From: Chryseobacterium sp. MYb7
GTDB lineage: Bacteria > Bacteroidota > Bacteroidia > Flavobacteriales > Weeksellaceae
Length of the DNA: 64,000 nt
Assembly: GCF_002979455.1 (NCBI RefSeq)
Contig: NZ_PCOU01000001.1
Location: forward strand, 62,001 to 126,000
Reading direction: 5' to 3'
A model generated the notes under the pieces. That model was not told the origin of the DNA. It saw only the letters and a list, made by a program, of their open reading frames with translations, and did not search any database. The position numbers and the translations under genes are program-made. Shown here piece after piece: positions 9,136-17,946 of the stretch. Every line of letters begins with the position of its first letter. The first letter of the stretch is position 1.

Positions 9136-9870
9136 CTATTTGCTTATTAACTTTTTGTAAACCACTTGATTAAGGAGCTCTTCCTTTCTGGTGCGTGATA
9201 TGGGAAGCTCAATTTTATTAATAAAAAGACGTCCTCCCGAAATCATATCGATATGAGTAATATTGATGAGGTAAGATTTGTGAATCCTGAAAAAATGATC
9301 TGAAGGAAGGGACTCTTCAATAGCTTTCATCGTCTGATGGATAATCAGTGATTTATCTTTAAAATGAAGCCTGGTATAGTTCTGCATACTTTCAATATAA
9401 AGAATATCTACCCAGGAAATTTTAATAAAGGTATCAGACTGCCTTACATAAAGAAAAGGATCATCCAGAATGGTGTTGTTTTTTAATTTTTCACTAATGA
9501 TAAACTGTTGCTGTGCCTTATTTACAGCCTGATAAAAACGATTAAAAGCGATCGGTTTTAAAATATAATCCACTACCTGAAGACGGAATCCTTCCAAAGC
9601 ATATTCAGAATAAGCTGTGGTAAGAATACACAAAGGAGGATTTTCCAGCTGTTCCAAAAATTCCAGACCCGTAAGATAAGGCATATTGATATCCAAAAAG
9701 AGGAGATCAATTTCGTTCTCCTTCACTATGGTATCTGCCTCCAAAGCTGTAGCACAGGTACCTTCAACGGATAAAAAATCAATCTGATCTGCCAGTTCTT
9801 TAAGGTGGAATCTTGCCAGAGGCTCGTCATCTATAATCAGGCACTTCATTTTAGGGATATTACTACTCAT
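9136..9870 (-). CDS. LytTR-family response regulator
   Basis: The 244-residue protein has an N-terminal receiver domain (acidic pocket IDDEP near residue 14, phospho-acceptor Asp60 in LFLDINMP, Thr in LTTAYSEYA, Lys in YILKP). A C-terminal LytTR DNA-binding domain (about 140-240) follows, with the characteristic FFRIHKSYLINI segment. It should bind DNA direct repeats when phosphorylated. Its start overlaps the end of the upstream histidine kinase gene by eight bases, so the pair is one operon and very probably a cognate two-component system. Confidence 0.93.
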   Translation of the reverse strand: MSSNIPKMKCLIIDDEPLARFHLKELADQIDFLSVEGTCATALEADTIVKENEIDLLFLDINMPYLTGLEFLEQLENPPLCILTTAYSEYALEGFRLQVVDYILKPIAFNRFYQAVNKAQQQFIISEKLKNNTILDDPFLYVRQSDTFIKISWVDILYIESMQNYTRLHFKDKSLIIHQTMKAIEESLPSDHFFRIHKSYLINITHIDMISGGRLFINKIELPISRTRKEELLNQVVYKKLISK

Positions 9871-10921
9871 TATTATCAGATAATTTTAAAATTAGAGTTA
9901 CTTTAAAAACATTATTGTTCGTTTCAATCTTTAGATCATGAGAATCCGGATATTGAAGTTTTAATCGTTTCTGTACATTTTGAAGGCCAATTCCGCCTGT
10001 TCCGTCTTTCTTTTTATGAATTGCTCTATCAGAATAGGAATTTTCAACACAGAAATAAAGGGTATTGTTTTCTTCTTTACAGGAAATTTCAATATATCCT
10101 TTATATCCAGGAAGTCTGCAAACATACTTAAAAGCATTTTCAATAAAAGTAACCAAAAGGAGAGGTGCTATGAAAAGTTTTTTATTGGTCATTTCCCAGG
10201 TTACCCTTACGTCCAGTTCATTCCCCCATCTTAGTTTTTCAACTTCTACAAGGTTTTGTATATGTTCTATGTCTTTATTGAGGAAAACCAGATTTTCATT
10301 ACAATGGTAAAGCTGATAGCGTAATATATCTGAAAATTTAAGCAACAAATAATCAGCAAGTTGTGTATCCGTTTTCATCAGAATATGGATGTGGTTCAGA
10401 ATATTGAATACCACATGAGGGTTGATCTGATCCTGCAGGAGTTTAAGCTGGTTCTCCAGGTGAGCCTGCTGAAGGAGAATATGATCACGCTCTATTCTTC
10501 CATGTTCTTTATAAAATTTGATTCCGCATGCTGCTCCATTGATCAGGAATGAGGCGGGCAAAGACATATAAAAACCTTTCCATAAAAAAGGAAGCTGATC
10601 TGAAAAACTTTGTGGAAGCTGTTCTTTTGGAGCAACCTCAAGATAAGTAAAAATAACTGCGAAGATCAGACTTAATATGAAAATAACCATCACAACCTGT
10701 ACTAGAAACCTTTTCATCTTTTTTTCACGCAAAGCTTTCGGAAGAAGCTTATTGGTCAAAAAATGAGTGAAAGTAAAAGAAGAAACTGTAATAATAACAG
10801 TTTGAATCATAGCAAGATACTTCTCTGTTGTAATCTGGAAATTACACCAAAGTACAATAGCGAGAACAAGCCAGAAAATAAAAGTAAATATGTATTCTTT
10901 TAAAACAAAAGATTTCGTCAT
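9863..10921 (-). CDS. LytS/YpdA-type sensor histidine kinase
   Basis: This kinase of 352 residues has four N-terminal membrane helices (about 10-30, 35-55, 75-95 and 115-135), a short linker coil, and the His_kinase domain with the phospho-acceptor His in DQINPHVVFNIL near residue 168. The ATP-binding N-box (FIENAFKY) and a Gly-rich lid (GGIGLQNVQKR) follow. There is no periplasmic sensor domain, so it probably senses a membrane or intramembrane signal. It is translationally coupled to the LytTR regulator. Confidence 0.92.
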   Translation of the reverse strand: MTKSFVLKEYIFTFIFWLVLAIVLWCNFQITTEKYLAMIQTVIITVSSFTFTHFLTNKLLPKALREKKMKRFLVQVVMVIFILSLIFAVIFTYLEVAPKEQLPQSFSDQLPFLWKGFYMSLPASFLINGAACGIKFYKEHGRIERDHILLQQAHLENQLKLLQDQINPHVVFNILNHIHILMKTDTQLADYLLLKFSDILRYQLYHCNENLVFLNKDIEHIQNLVEVEKLRWGNELDVRVTWEMTNKKLFIAPLLLVTFIENAFKYVCRLPGYKGYIEISCKEENNTLYFCVENSYSDRAIHKKKDGTGGIGLQNVQKRLKLQYPDSHDLKIETNNNVFKVTLILKLSDNNE

Positions 10922-11000
10922 GGAAAGGGAAATAGATTAATAAAAAAATTAGAAACCGCAGGGAAGACAGTTTCTAACAGGTAAAGATAATTTAAGTTTT

Positions 11001-11594
11001 TTAGAACAGGAAATAGCCTATTCCCAAGGAAAAACTGTGGGGTTTGGACTTAAATTCTTTACTAATGCTTGTAAGGCCGGTCTCATACCTCAGATCTACT
11101 GTGAAGTTTTTATAATCTAATCCTATACCTCCTGTAACTCCAATATTGGATTTGTCGAACTTTTTAAACCCTTCCTGAAGAGACTGAGAAGTCGACAAAT
11201 TATTGTTGAAAGCATAGCTGTAAACTCCTCCGGCAAATATTCTTACATTGAAATCATCGGTTTTCATCAGTTTATATCCTACTACCACAGGAATATCAAT
11301 TGCGTTCCAGGAAAGTTTTGAAGAGCTTCCGTCTTGGGACTGAAATGACGTTTTTCTTTTGTTGAACAAAGCTTCTCCCTGCACATAAAGTTTTCCGATA
11401 TCCATTCTTGTCATTACTCCTGCCTGATACCCCAAACCATATTTTCCTTCCAGTGAAGACTCCGTTGAGGTTTTTGTAAAGTTGGCCCCTCCCTTTACCC
11501 CAATGTGAAAAGCAGGAGTCTGCTGTGCTTTGGTTTCTATACTGCAGAAAATGCATAATAACAATGCACTTAGAGCGAAAAATTGCTGCTTCAT
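11001..11594 (-). CDS. PorT-family outer-membrane beta-barrel protein
   Basis: The 197-residue protein has a Sec signal peptide (cleavage near TKAQQ at 21-24), and its mature part starts with the GVKGGANFTK strand of small 8-stranded PorT/OprF-like barrels. Alternating hydrophobic strands follow, and the protein ends in SLGIGYFLF with a terminal Phe as the barrel assembly signal. The function of this sub-family is usually unknown. It lies about 80 bases upstream of the LytS/LytTR operon on the same strand, with no obvious terminator between, so the three might share a transcript. Confidence 0.8.
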   Translation of the reverse strand: MKQQFFALSALLLCIFCSIETKAQQTPAFHIGVKGGANFTKTSTESSLEGKYGLGYQAGVMTRMDIGKLYVQGEALFNKRKTSFQSQDGSSSKLSWNAIDIPVVVGYKLMKTDDFNVRIFAGGVYSYAFNNNLSTSQSLQEGFKKFDKSNIGVTGGIGLDYKNFTVDLRYETGLTSISKEFKSKPHSFSLGIGYFLF

Positions 11595-11703
11595 AATTTA
11601 ATTGTTGTTTAAAATCTGATGCAAAACAACAACTATGAAGAATGGAATGAAATTTTATTTGATGAATGGCAGAAATGATTTGACAAAGATCTGTTTTTGA
11701 GTG

Positions 11704-11740
11704 AAAAATGAAACCGGAAGTATCACTACTCCCGGTTTTC
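11704..11740 (-). terminator. Terminator of the small Cys-rich peptide gene
   Basis: AAACCGG at 11711 pairs with CCGGTTT at 11732. On the minus strand the hairpin is followed by a T-rich stretch, just past the stop of the small peptide gene. Confidence 0.6.
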
Positions 11741-11745
11741 TATTA

Positions 11746-11994
11746 CTAATAAGGTTGTTCTTCACAAATAGAAGGAGGATTGCATCCACCACCACCGCCG
11801 CCAGGGTTTCCACCGCCTCCTACAGCGATGCATTGTCCTGGATTTCCGTCTTCATACATTTCACATGCATATCCCCATGCGCATTGGCAGTCGTCCTGAC
11901 AATTATAAGAGTTGCCTCCCATATGGCAGCCTCCATTTCCACTTCCTAAAATTTCAGATAAGTCTTTTCTCAAAAGTTTTTTCATTGTTTTCAT
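11746..11994 (-). CDS. Small Cys/Gly-rich bacteriocin-like peptide precursor
   Basis: The peptide has 82 residues, or 79 if it starts at the second Met, which gives the leader MKKLLRKDLSEILGSG. The leader resembles the double-glycine-type leaders of the many 'bacteriocin-like' small proteins of Chryseobacterium and other Flavobacteriia. The core has eight cysteines and two oligo-glycine runs in about 60 residues. Disulfides, or maturation and export by a C39 peptidase-type ABC transporter, are plausible. No transporter or modifying enzyme is encoded nearby, and antimicrobial activity is not shown. It has its own terminator and is flanked by a barrel gene and unrelated genes. Confidence 0.65.
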   Translation of the reverse strand: MKTMKKLLRKDLSEILGSGNGGCHMGGNSYNCQDDCQCAWGYACEMYEDGNPGQCIAVGGGGNPGGGGGGCNPPSICEEQPY

Positions 11995-12185
11995 GATAAT
12001 TTGGTATTAAAAGTTATTGTATAAAATTGTACATTCTTGTAAATATAATAAAAATGTCTTAATGAATTGTAAATGAAATACATGTATGGGGCTTTCTCCG
12101 CAAAGAAAATGAGAAGCATGATTTAAAATAATCACTAATTTAGTTAAGAAGAAGTGTATTTATCTTAAGTCTAAAAAATAATAAC

Positions 12186-12533
12186 ATGGAAAAAAAGAAA
12201 AACTATTGGAGCACTTTTATTGTAATAGGACTGATTATTTTAGGTTATGTTGGATTAAAGGTTCTCCAAAAATATAGTTTCAATAAGGAGTATGAAAGTA
12301 CATATATCGGGATTGTCACAAAACAGAAGCCGGGTTCCAGGGGTTTTGATGATTTATATCTTTCTAACGGAAGTATTATCCACTTCGCATTTTATGAAGG
12401 ATGGGTGAGAGAAGCTCCATTTGTAGGAGACTCCGTAAGTAAAGATAAAGATTCGAGAGAAATAAGAGTGTTTAAAAAAGATAAAAGTACTCATTATCAA
12501 TATTATAAATCTTTGGATATGATTTCTGAATAA
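12186..12533 (+). CDS. Small single-pass membrane protein, unknown
   Basis: The 115-residue protein has one N-terminal membrane helix (about 9-27) after a Lys-rich start, then a beta-rich soluble part (GIVTKQKPGSRGF, LSNGSIIHF, GDSVSKDKDSREIRVF). The spacing resembles small OB- or SH3-like folds, but I do not recognise the family. It is probably anchored in the inner membrane with a periplasmic domain. It stands alone between divergent and convergent neighbours, ending in a strong bidirectional hairpin. Confidence 0.7.
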   Translation: MEKKKNYWSTFIVIGLIILGYVGLKVLQKYSFNKEYESTYIGIVTKQKPGSRGFDDLYLSNGSIIHFAFYEGWVREAPFVGDSVSKDKDSREIRVFKKDKSTHYQYYKSLDMISE

Positions 12534-12538
12534 AAAAT

Positions 12539-12565
12539 AACCCGCTTTGATGGAAGCGGGTTTTA
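12539..12565. terminator. Bidirectional terminator
   Basis: AACCCGCTT and AAGCGGGTT form a perfect 9-bp stem with a 6-base loop and T run, between the converging genes at 12186 and 12625. Confidence 0.85.
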
Positions 12566-12624
12566 ATATTATTTTTTTAGCAAAATTTCGTTTAAACGTA
12601 TATTTTTAAATGAAAAGTTTTGCC

Positions 12625-13932
12625 TTAAAAACTGAAATCCTTTTGATACAATAAATATTCTTTTTTGAAAAGAGGGAAGGTTCCTTCATATCTTAAAGGA
12701 GCTATTCCAAAACCATAGAACATATCCGCCTGTATTTTACCTTTTACAGAAAACACTCCTTTTCTTTCAGGAATAAATGTGAGTCCTAAAGATGAAAGGG
12801 CAGAAGCTCTTCCCCTTAATCCGGAATTGGCAATAGGAATAGAAATAAACATCAGTCCTACGGCTCCTTTAGCCTCTAAACCAGCTTCAGCAGATAAGTT
12901 TCCTTCCACACCGGTGACGGCAGGATCTGATTTCTTTTGAAGGTTAATATTAATCGCGGGAGTTTTACTTACCAGAAAGTTGGCATTTCCTTCAAGATCC
13001 AAAAGCTGCCCCTGAACTTTTCCGGTTGCCTGTACTCCTAGAAATGGTCCGGCAGAAATAGTAGGGCTTAAGATTAGTCCGGTAGGTCCTAACACGATGG
13101 GTACTATAGGAATATTCAGATAGTCTGTAGTACTTGCGGTATAGCCAAGACTTCCTACAATAGTGGCAGTACTCTGAAGTTGGATGTCATCCATGATGAA
13201 ATTGACGTAAAAATCAGACAAATGTCCCCAAGAGAATGTAATATTGTAATCAATTTTTGGGGTAAACCCACCTTTTACATTCACATTGGACGTTCCTGCC
13301 GAAGACAAAGGAAATGAAAAGGTTTTATCAAAATTAAAGCGATTGAAAGCAACTATTTTTTGCTTTTGCAGATTCCTTGCTTCAATGGAAAATATTTTAT
13401 TATTGATTTCCTGGGAAACCATTCCTTCTACGGGAACATAATTTACCATTTTTCCATTGATACTAACGGGAGCTTTGTCTGAAGGATCATACACTCCGCT
13501 TAATGTTCCGCTATAAATAAATTCTTCAAGCTTCGCACTGGATGTTTGTACGGTGAACTGGTTATTCGCTTTAGAAACCGAGCTCACTTTTGAAAGGATG
13601 GTGCTCACCTGATCGCCTTCTACTTTTGTACCTACAATAACAGTTCCTGCGGAAATGCTGTCTGTTTGCGGAGTCATACGGCTAAATGTAATCTGTCCTT
13701 CATTATGAACAGAAATAGCGTTTACGGATTCATCATTCAGGATGATAACATTTTTTTGTAAAGTCAGATTTCCCAAAGTCTTCATTTGAACAGACTGTGT
13801 GGGCTTTTCAACAGGAGTATCCGCGGGATCATCCTGAGAACAAGACGTTAAAAGAAACAAACAGAAAATAGAAAAAAGAAAAGAAAAATAAAATTTTCTG
13901 TTGATTTTGAAGTGGTTAGATTTCATTTTCAT
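12625..13932 (-). CDS. Large beta-rich lipoprotein, unknown
   Basis: The 435-residue protein begins with a lipoprotein signal (FCLFLLTSC, Cys near residue 31, then the SQDD acidic export-type context seen in Bacteroidota surface lipoproteins). The mature protein is all-beta in character, rich in Gly, Ser and Thr, with long amphipathic strands and no recognisable catalytic motif. The repeated FSFPLSSAG and ANFLVSKTPAININL patches look like barrel or sandwich strands. The family is not recognised; a surface or outer-membrane binding role is inference. It is transcribed alone. Confidence 0.65.
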   Translation of the reverse strand: MKMKSNHFKINRKFYFSFLFSIFCLFLLTSCSQDDPADTPVEKPTQSVQMKTLGNLTLQKNVIILNDESVNAISVHNEGQITFSRMTPQTDSISAGTVIVGTKVEGDQVSTILSKVSSVSKANNQFTVQTSSAKLEEFIYSGTLSGVYDPSDKAPVSINGKMVNYVPVEGMVSQEINNKIFSIEARNLQKQKIVAFNRFNFDKTFSFPLSSAGTSNVNVKGGFTPKIDYNITFSWGHLSDFYVNFIMDDIQLQSTATIVGSLGYTASTTDYLNIPIVPIVLGPTGLILSPTISAGPFLGVQATGKVQGQLLDLEGNANFLVSKTPAININLQKKSDPAVTGVEGNLSAEAGLEAKGAVGLMFISIPIANSGLRGRASALSSLGLTFIPERKGVFSVKGKIQADMFYGFGIAPLRYEGTFPLFKKEYLLYQKDFSF

Positions 13933-14053
13933 AAGCAGTGATTTTAAGTTTCTCTCTAATTTAGAAGAATTATCTAAGGCCTACAAAAGAATTGCATTAA
14001 ATTACTGTCAATAACATAATGATTTTCAGTAACATTATTCAAATATGAAAAAG

Positions 14054-14084
14054 AAAAACCCGCTTCAATAAAAGCGGGTTTTTG
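14054..14084 (-). terminator. Terminator of the TonB-like gene
   Basis: AAAAACCCGCTT and AAGCGGGTTTTT form a perfect 12-bp stem around a 6-base loop directly after the stop of the minus-strand gene. Its core is the same as that of the hairpin at 12539. Confidence 0.88.
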
Positions 14085-14087
14085 ATA

Positions 14088-14654
14088 TTATTTCTTAAAA
14101 ACGAATGTTAAAGGGAGAGAAACAGTAGAAGATACAGGTTTTCCCTTGTCTTCTGCGGGTTTCCATTTTCCTTTCTCTTTGATTCGGTAAAAAGCAGCTT
14201 CAATGAAGGCATTGACATCCTCATTATTTCCTTTTACATTAGGATCAAGAGCATTTCCTTTAGAATCCACCACAAAGGTCATCGTTACTTTATAAGAATC
14301 CGAATAAAAACCTAAAAAATCAAGATTGACAGCCTCGGATAATTGCTTTTGGAAAGCTGCTTTACCCTTGTCATATTCCGCTTCTTTAGTAATTTTTGTT
14401 TTTACAGGAGGATTTGCAGCAATCATTTTCTTATCATCAAGAGAAGCCTTATCCAAAGTCTCTTTGTAAGCTGCAATTTTATCCTCTGTCAAAAGCCACT
14501 CTTTCTTCGTTCTTAAATCATTAGGCTTAGGATATTTGTTATACAGAGCCGTTTTCTTTCTCTCATAGCGGGAATCTGCCCTCTGAAACTCAGAAACCTG
14601 GGCACTGCCAAAAATAAAAGTGAAAATGAAAGCTGATGCTAAGACCTTTTTCAT
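14088..14654 (-). CDS. Periplasmic protein with TonB C-terminal-like domain
   Basis: The 188-residue protein has a short signal peptide (MKKVLASAFIFTFIFGSAQ), a charged helical segment (about 25-100), and a C-terminal domain with VTMTFVVDSKGNALDPNVKG and GKWKPAEDKGKPVSSTVSLPL. This is the pattern of stand-alone TonB/energy-transducer C-terminal domains of Flavobacteriia. It lacks a membrane anchor. It is a second paralogous example in the window alongside the gene at 2366. It lies only six bases after pepT on the same strand, so it may be co-transcribed with that peptidase. Confidence 0.72.
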   Translation of the reverse strand: MKKVLASAFIFTFIFGSAQVSEFQRADSRYERKKTALYNKYPKPNDLRTKKEWLLTEDKIAAYKETLDKASLDDKKMIAANPPVKTKITKEAEYDKGKAAFQKQLSEAVNLDFLGFYSDSYKVTMTFVVDSKGNALDPNVKGNNEDVNAFIEAAFYRIKEKGKWKPAEDKGKPVSSTVSLPLTFVFKK

Positions 14655-14660
14655 GATTTA

Positions 14661-15908
14661 TTATGCTTTTACAATATTAATAATTACTTCGGTTGCTTTC
14701 TCCATGCTTTCCAGAGCTACATATTCGTATGGTCCGTGGAAATTGATTCCTCCAGCGAAAATATTAGGGCATGGAAGTCCCATATAAGAAAGCTGAGCTC
14801 CATCTGTTCCTCCTCTGATGGCTTTGATCTTAGGCTCAATACCCGCTTCAGTCATTGCTTTTGCAGCAAGGTCTACAATGTGCATTTTACCTTCAAATTG
14901 CTGCTTCATATTTCTGTATTGTTCTTTGATCTCCACTTCAGCAGTTCCTTCACCATGTTTTTGGTTGAATTCAGCTACTTTTCCTTCCATGAACTTCTTT
15001 CTGGCTTCGAATTTATCTGCATCATGATCACGGATGATGTATTGAAGTTTTGCTTCAGAGATATCAGCTGTAATATCCATTAAGTGATAGAATCCGTCAA
15101 AACCTTTTGTTGTTGTTGGTGTTTCGTTGGCAGGAAGCATTTGAGCAAATTCCGCAGCTAAAAGAGCTGCGTTGATCATTTTTCCGTAAGCATAACCTGG
15201 GTGTACACTCAATCCGTGGATTTTTACAACAGCTCCGGCAGCATTAAAGTTTTCATATTCCAATTCTCCAACTTCTCCACCATCCATCGTATAAGCCCAT
15301 TCTGCGCCAAATTTAGCAACATCAAATTTATGAGCTCCTCTTCCGATTTCTTCATCAGGAGTAAATCCTATAGCAATTCTTCCATGCTTAATTTCAGGAT
15401 GAGCAATAAGATATTCCGCAGCAGTTACAATTTCTGCACAGCCTGCTTTGTCATCAGCGCCAAGAAGAGTCGTTCCGTCGGTGGTAATTAATGTTTGACC
15501 GATATATTTTTTTAAACTTTCAAATCTTGAAGGAGATAAAGTGAATCCTGTAGCCTGATTCAACAGAAGGTCATTTCCGTCATAGTTTTCCCAGACCTGA
15601 GGTTTTACATTTTCTCCGCTGAAGTCTGGTGAAGTATCATAGTGTGAAATAAATCCAATCGTAGGTCTGTCATCATTTTCAAGTTTAGAAGGAACATATC
15701 CCATAATATAACCGTGCTCATCAATTGAAACATTTTCCAGGCCGATAGTCTTCAGTTCTTCAGTAATATAGTTGGCAATATCCCACTGACGCGGAGTAGA
15801 AGGGGTTGTTTCACTTTCTGCATCGCTGGTTGAATATATTTTTACATAGCTAAGAAAACGGTTCAGTAATTTTTCTTTCCACAATGGGTTGAATTCTATT
15901 GTACTCAT
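14661..15908 (-). CDS. pepT: Peptidase T (tripeptide aminopeptidase)
   Basis: The 415-residue M20B zinc peptidase is of normal length. Metal ligands and catalytic residues are visible: ISHYDTSPDFSG (His-x-Asp), GADDKAG, the catalytic TPDEEIGRG, and the C-terminal NFHGPYEY histidine. The domain order is catalytic, dimerisation (about 210-320), catalytic. PepT removes the N-terminal residue from tripeptides in the cytosol. The gene directly precedes a TonB-like protein. Upstream is a 187-base region shared with the divergent HMG-CoA lyase. Confidence 0.95.
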   Translation of the reverse strand: MSTIEFNPLWKEKLLNRFLSYVKIYSTSDAESETTPSTPRQWDIANYITEELKTIGLENVSIDEHGYIMGYVPSKLENDDRPTIGFISHYDTSPDFSGENVKPQVWENYDGNDLLLNQATGFTLSPSRFESLKKYIGQTLITTDGTTLLGADDKAGCAEIVTAAEYLIAHPEIKHGRIAIGFTPDEEIGRGAHKFDVAKFGAEWAYTMDGGEVGELEYENFNAAGAVVKIHGLSVHPGYAYGKMINAALLAAEFAQMLPANETPTTTKGFDGFYHLMDITADISEAKLQYIIRDHDADKFEARKKFMEGKVAEFNQKHGEGTAEVEIKEQYRNMKQQFEGKMHIVDLAAKAMTEAGIEPKIKAIRGGTDGAQLSYMGLPCPNIFAGGINFHGPYEYVALESMEKATEVIINIVKA

Positions 15909-16008
15909 CAGATATCATAAATTTTAACAAAGTTAGCAAATTTGATGCTGAGAATACGTTATTTGCGATTTAATATCAGTTATTGAAATTATAAATCAGA
16001 TATAAATA

Positions 16009-16036
16009 TTTGAAAATCAAAATAGTGTTAGCTTTG
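16009..16036 (+). promoter_or_regulatory. Candidate promoter of the HMG-CoA lyase gene
   Basis: TTTG at 16009 is followed 16 bases later by TAGCTTTG at 16029, which fits the Bacteroidota TAnnTTTG -7 box. The spacing is a few bases shorter than the usual one, so this is tentative. The gene starts 60 bases further on. Confidence 0.4.
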
Positions 16037-16095
16037 TATGTACAGTATACTAAGTAGTTTAGTTTTATTATATTTGAGAAAATCAAAAAGTAACA

Positions 16096-16944
16096 ATGTT
16101 TCTTACCGAATGTCCTAGAGATGCCATGCAGGGATGGGGAGAATTTATCCCTACCGATAAAAAAATAGATTATATCAACTCCTTGATGGATGTTGGCTTT
16201 GATGTATTGGATTGTCTGAGTTTTGTTTCTCCAAAAGCAATTCCGCAGATGGCTGATTCTGATGAGGTGGCCAAAAATATCGACAAATCACGTTCCAAGA
16301 CTAAAGTTTCTGCCATCATTGGTAATTACAGAGGTGCAGAAAAAGCGTTGAAGCACCAATCTGTAGATATACTTGGATTCCCGTTTTCTATTTCAGAAAC
16401 TTTTCAGCACAGAAATACGAATAAAAGTCAGGAAGAAGCTTTCGATGAAATCATTAAAATGCTTGAACTGGTAAAAAGCGAAGGAAAACAGCTTAATATC
16501 TACTTCTCGATGGCTTTTGGAAATCCATATGGCGAAATGTGGAAATGGGAAGATGTTGACCAGTGGGCACAAAGATTCTCTGACATCGGAGTGAAAGATA
16601 TTCTATTATCAGATACTACCGGAGTAGCAACTCCTGAAACGATTGCTCTTTTGTTTGAAAAAATACCTTCAAAATATCCAGAGATCAACTTCGGAGGACA
16701 TTTTCATAACCGTTATGAAGATTCTTATTCGAAATTAAAAGCGGCTTATGATAAGGGCTGCAGAAGATTTGACAGTGCCATTAAAGGAATCGGAGGATGT
16801 CCTATGGCTAAGGATGATCTTGTGGGAAATATGCCTACAGAACAGGTCATCAACTTTATGAGTGTTGAAAAAGCAGAACATAAACTGAACCTTCTGAATT
16901 TCGAAAGTTCTTATAACAAAGCGAAGGATATTTTTCATTTTTAA
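16096..16944 (+). CDS. Hydroxymethylglutaryl-CoA lyase
   Basis: The 282-residue TIM-barrel enzyme has the metal and substrate residues of HMG-CoA lyase near the very N-terminus (TECPRDAMQGW, Arg-Asp pair), the metal-binding HFHN segment, and the catalytic Cys loop GIGGCPMAKD. It cleaves HMG-CoA to acetyl-CoA and acetoacetate in leucine degradation, in the cytosol. The family start can be a few residues longer, but there is no closer upstream ATG in frame with good context. Leucine-degradation partners are not in the window. Confidence 0.92.
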   Translation: MFLTECPRDAMQGWGEFIPTDKKIDYINSLMDVGFDVLDCLSFVSPKAIPQMADSDEVAKNIDKSRSKTKVSAIIGNYRGAEKALKHQSVDILGFPFSISETFQHRNTNKSQEEAFDEIIKMLELVKSEGKQLNIYFSMAFGNPYGEMWKWEDVDQWAQRFSDIGVKDILLSDTTGVATPETIALLFEKIPSKYPEINFGGHFHNRYEDSYSKLKAAYDKGCRRFDSAIKGIGGCPMAKDDLVGNMPTEQVINFMSVEKAEHKLNLLNFESSYNKAKDIFHF

Positions 16945-16974
16945 ATAGGAGTGAAGAATAAAATAATCAATAGG

Positions 16975-17024
16975 AGCGGGCTTTAGCCCGCTTTACTATA
17001 TTGAAATATATATGGCTTTAGCCA
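16975..17024. repeat. REP-like pair of small palindromes
   Basis: AGCGGGC-TTTA-GCCCGCT at 16975-16992 and TGGC-TTTA-GCCA at 17013-17024 are two palindromes sharing the GGCTTTAGCC core, about 20 bases apart. The first could also terminate transcription of the HMG-CoA lyase gene. The paired layout resembles dispersed intergenic palindromic elements of Flavobacteriia. Confidence 0.6.
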
Positions 17025-17056
17025 AAACATACTTAAATTAACCAAAATCAACAAAA

Positions 17057-17893
17057 ATGTCTCCAATTATCTCATCATCCGAACTCAAAAATATTCCAAC
17101 AGAAAATCTCATCATTCTTGATGCAAGAACGGGAAAAGATGTAAAACAGAATTATCTAAATCAGCATTTAAAAGGAGCAAGATTTATTGATCTGGATAAA
17201 GATCTGGCTGAAATAGGTGAAAATGCTGCTTTTGGAGGCAGGCATCCACTTCCTTCTGTAGAAAAGTTTGCTGAAACACTTTCGGGTCTTGGAATATCAG
17301 AAGGAGCTCATATTGTTGTCTATGATGATAAAAATGCTTCAAACGCTGCGGCAAGGGCATGGTGGATGCTAAGGTCTTTTGGATTTGAAAATGTTCAGGT
17401 TCTTGATGGCGGAATGCAGGCAGCAGAAAAAGCAGGCTTAGAATTTTCTTCGGGAGAAAAGACATTTGATAAAGCAGCTTTAATTAAAAAAGAGCAATGG
17501 CTTCTTCCGGTTTCAAGCCTGGAAGTTGTTGAAAATGAATTAAAAAACGGTTCTTCTACGGTTGTTGATGTGAGAGATGCTTATCGTTATAAAGGTGAAT
17601 CTGAACCTATTGATTTGGTAGCTGGACATATTCCGGGAGCAATCAATATTCCTTTTTCTGAAAATCTTGATGAAAATGGAAATTTTTTGAGTCCTGAAAT
17701 TTTAAAAGAAAGATATAAGCAGTTATTAGAAAACAAACCTGAACATCTGATCATTCACTGTGGGTCGGGAGTTACTGCCTGTCATACTATTTTAGCTTTG
17801 GACTATGCCGGATTTCCCATTCCGGATCTGTATGTAGGTTCTTGGAGTGAGTGGAGCAGAAGAGAAGGAAAGGAAATAGCAAAAGATATTTAA
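17057..17893 (+). CDS. Tandem rhodanese sulfurtransferase, mercaptopyruvate type
   Basis: The 278-residue protein has two rhodanese domains. The N-terminal one (about 1-140) lacks the active-site Cys and carries VVYDDKNAS instead, as in all two-domain members. The C-terminal one has Cys235 in the loop CGSGVTAC, which is the form typical of 3-mercaptopyruvate sulfurtransferase rather than thiosulfate sulfurtransferase. It should transfer sulfur to thiol or cyanide acceptors in the cytosol. It converges with the SufT-like gene across a shared hairpin terminator. Confidence 0.9.
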   Translation: MSPIISSSELKNIPTENLIILDARTGKDVKQNYLNQHLKGARFIDLDKDLAEIGENAAFGGRHPLPSVEKFAETLSGLGISEGAHIVVYDDKNASNAAARAWWMLRSFGFENVQVLDGGMQAAEKAGLEFSSGEKTFDKAALIKKEQWLLPVSSLEVVENELKNGSSTVVDVRDAYRYKGESEPIDLVAGHIPGAINIPFSENLDENGNFLSPEILKERYKQLLENKPEHLIIHCGSGVTACHTILALDYAGFPIPDLYVGSWSEWSRREGKEIAKDI

Positions 17894-17898
17894 AAATA

Positions 17899-17927
17899 AA
17901 AACCCCGAAAAAATCTTTCGGGGTTTT
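17899..17927. terminator. Bidirectional terminator
   Basis: AAAACCCCGAAA and TTTCGGGGTTTT form a perfect 12-bp stem with a 5-base loop between the convergent sulfurtransferase and SufT-like genes. Confidence 0.9.
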
Positions 17928-17946
17928 ATATTGTTAAGAGTAAAAA

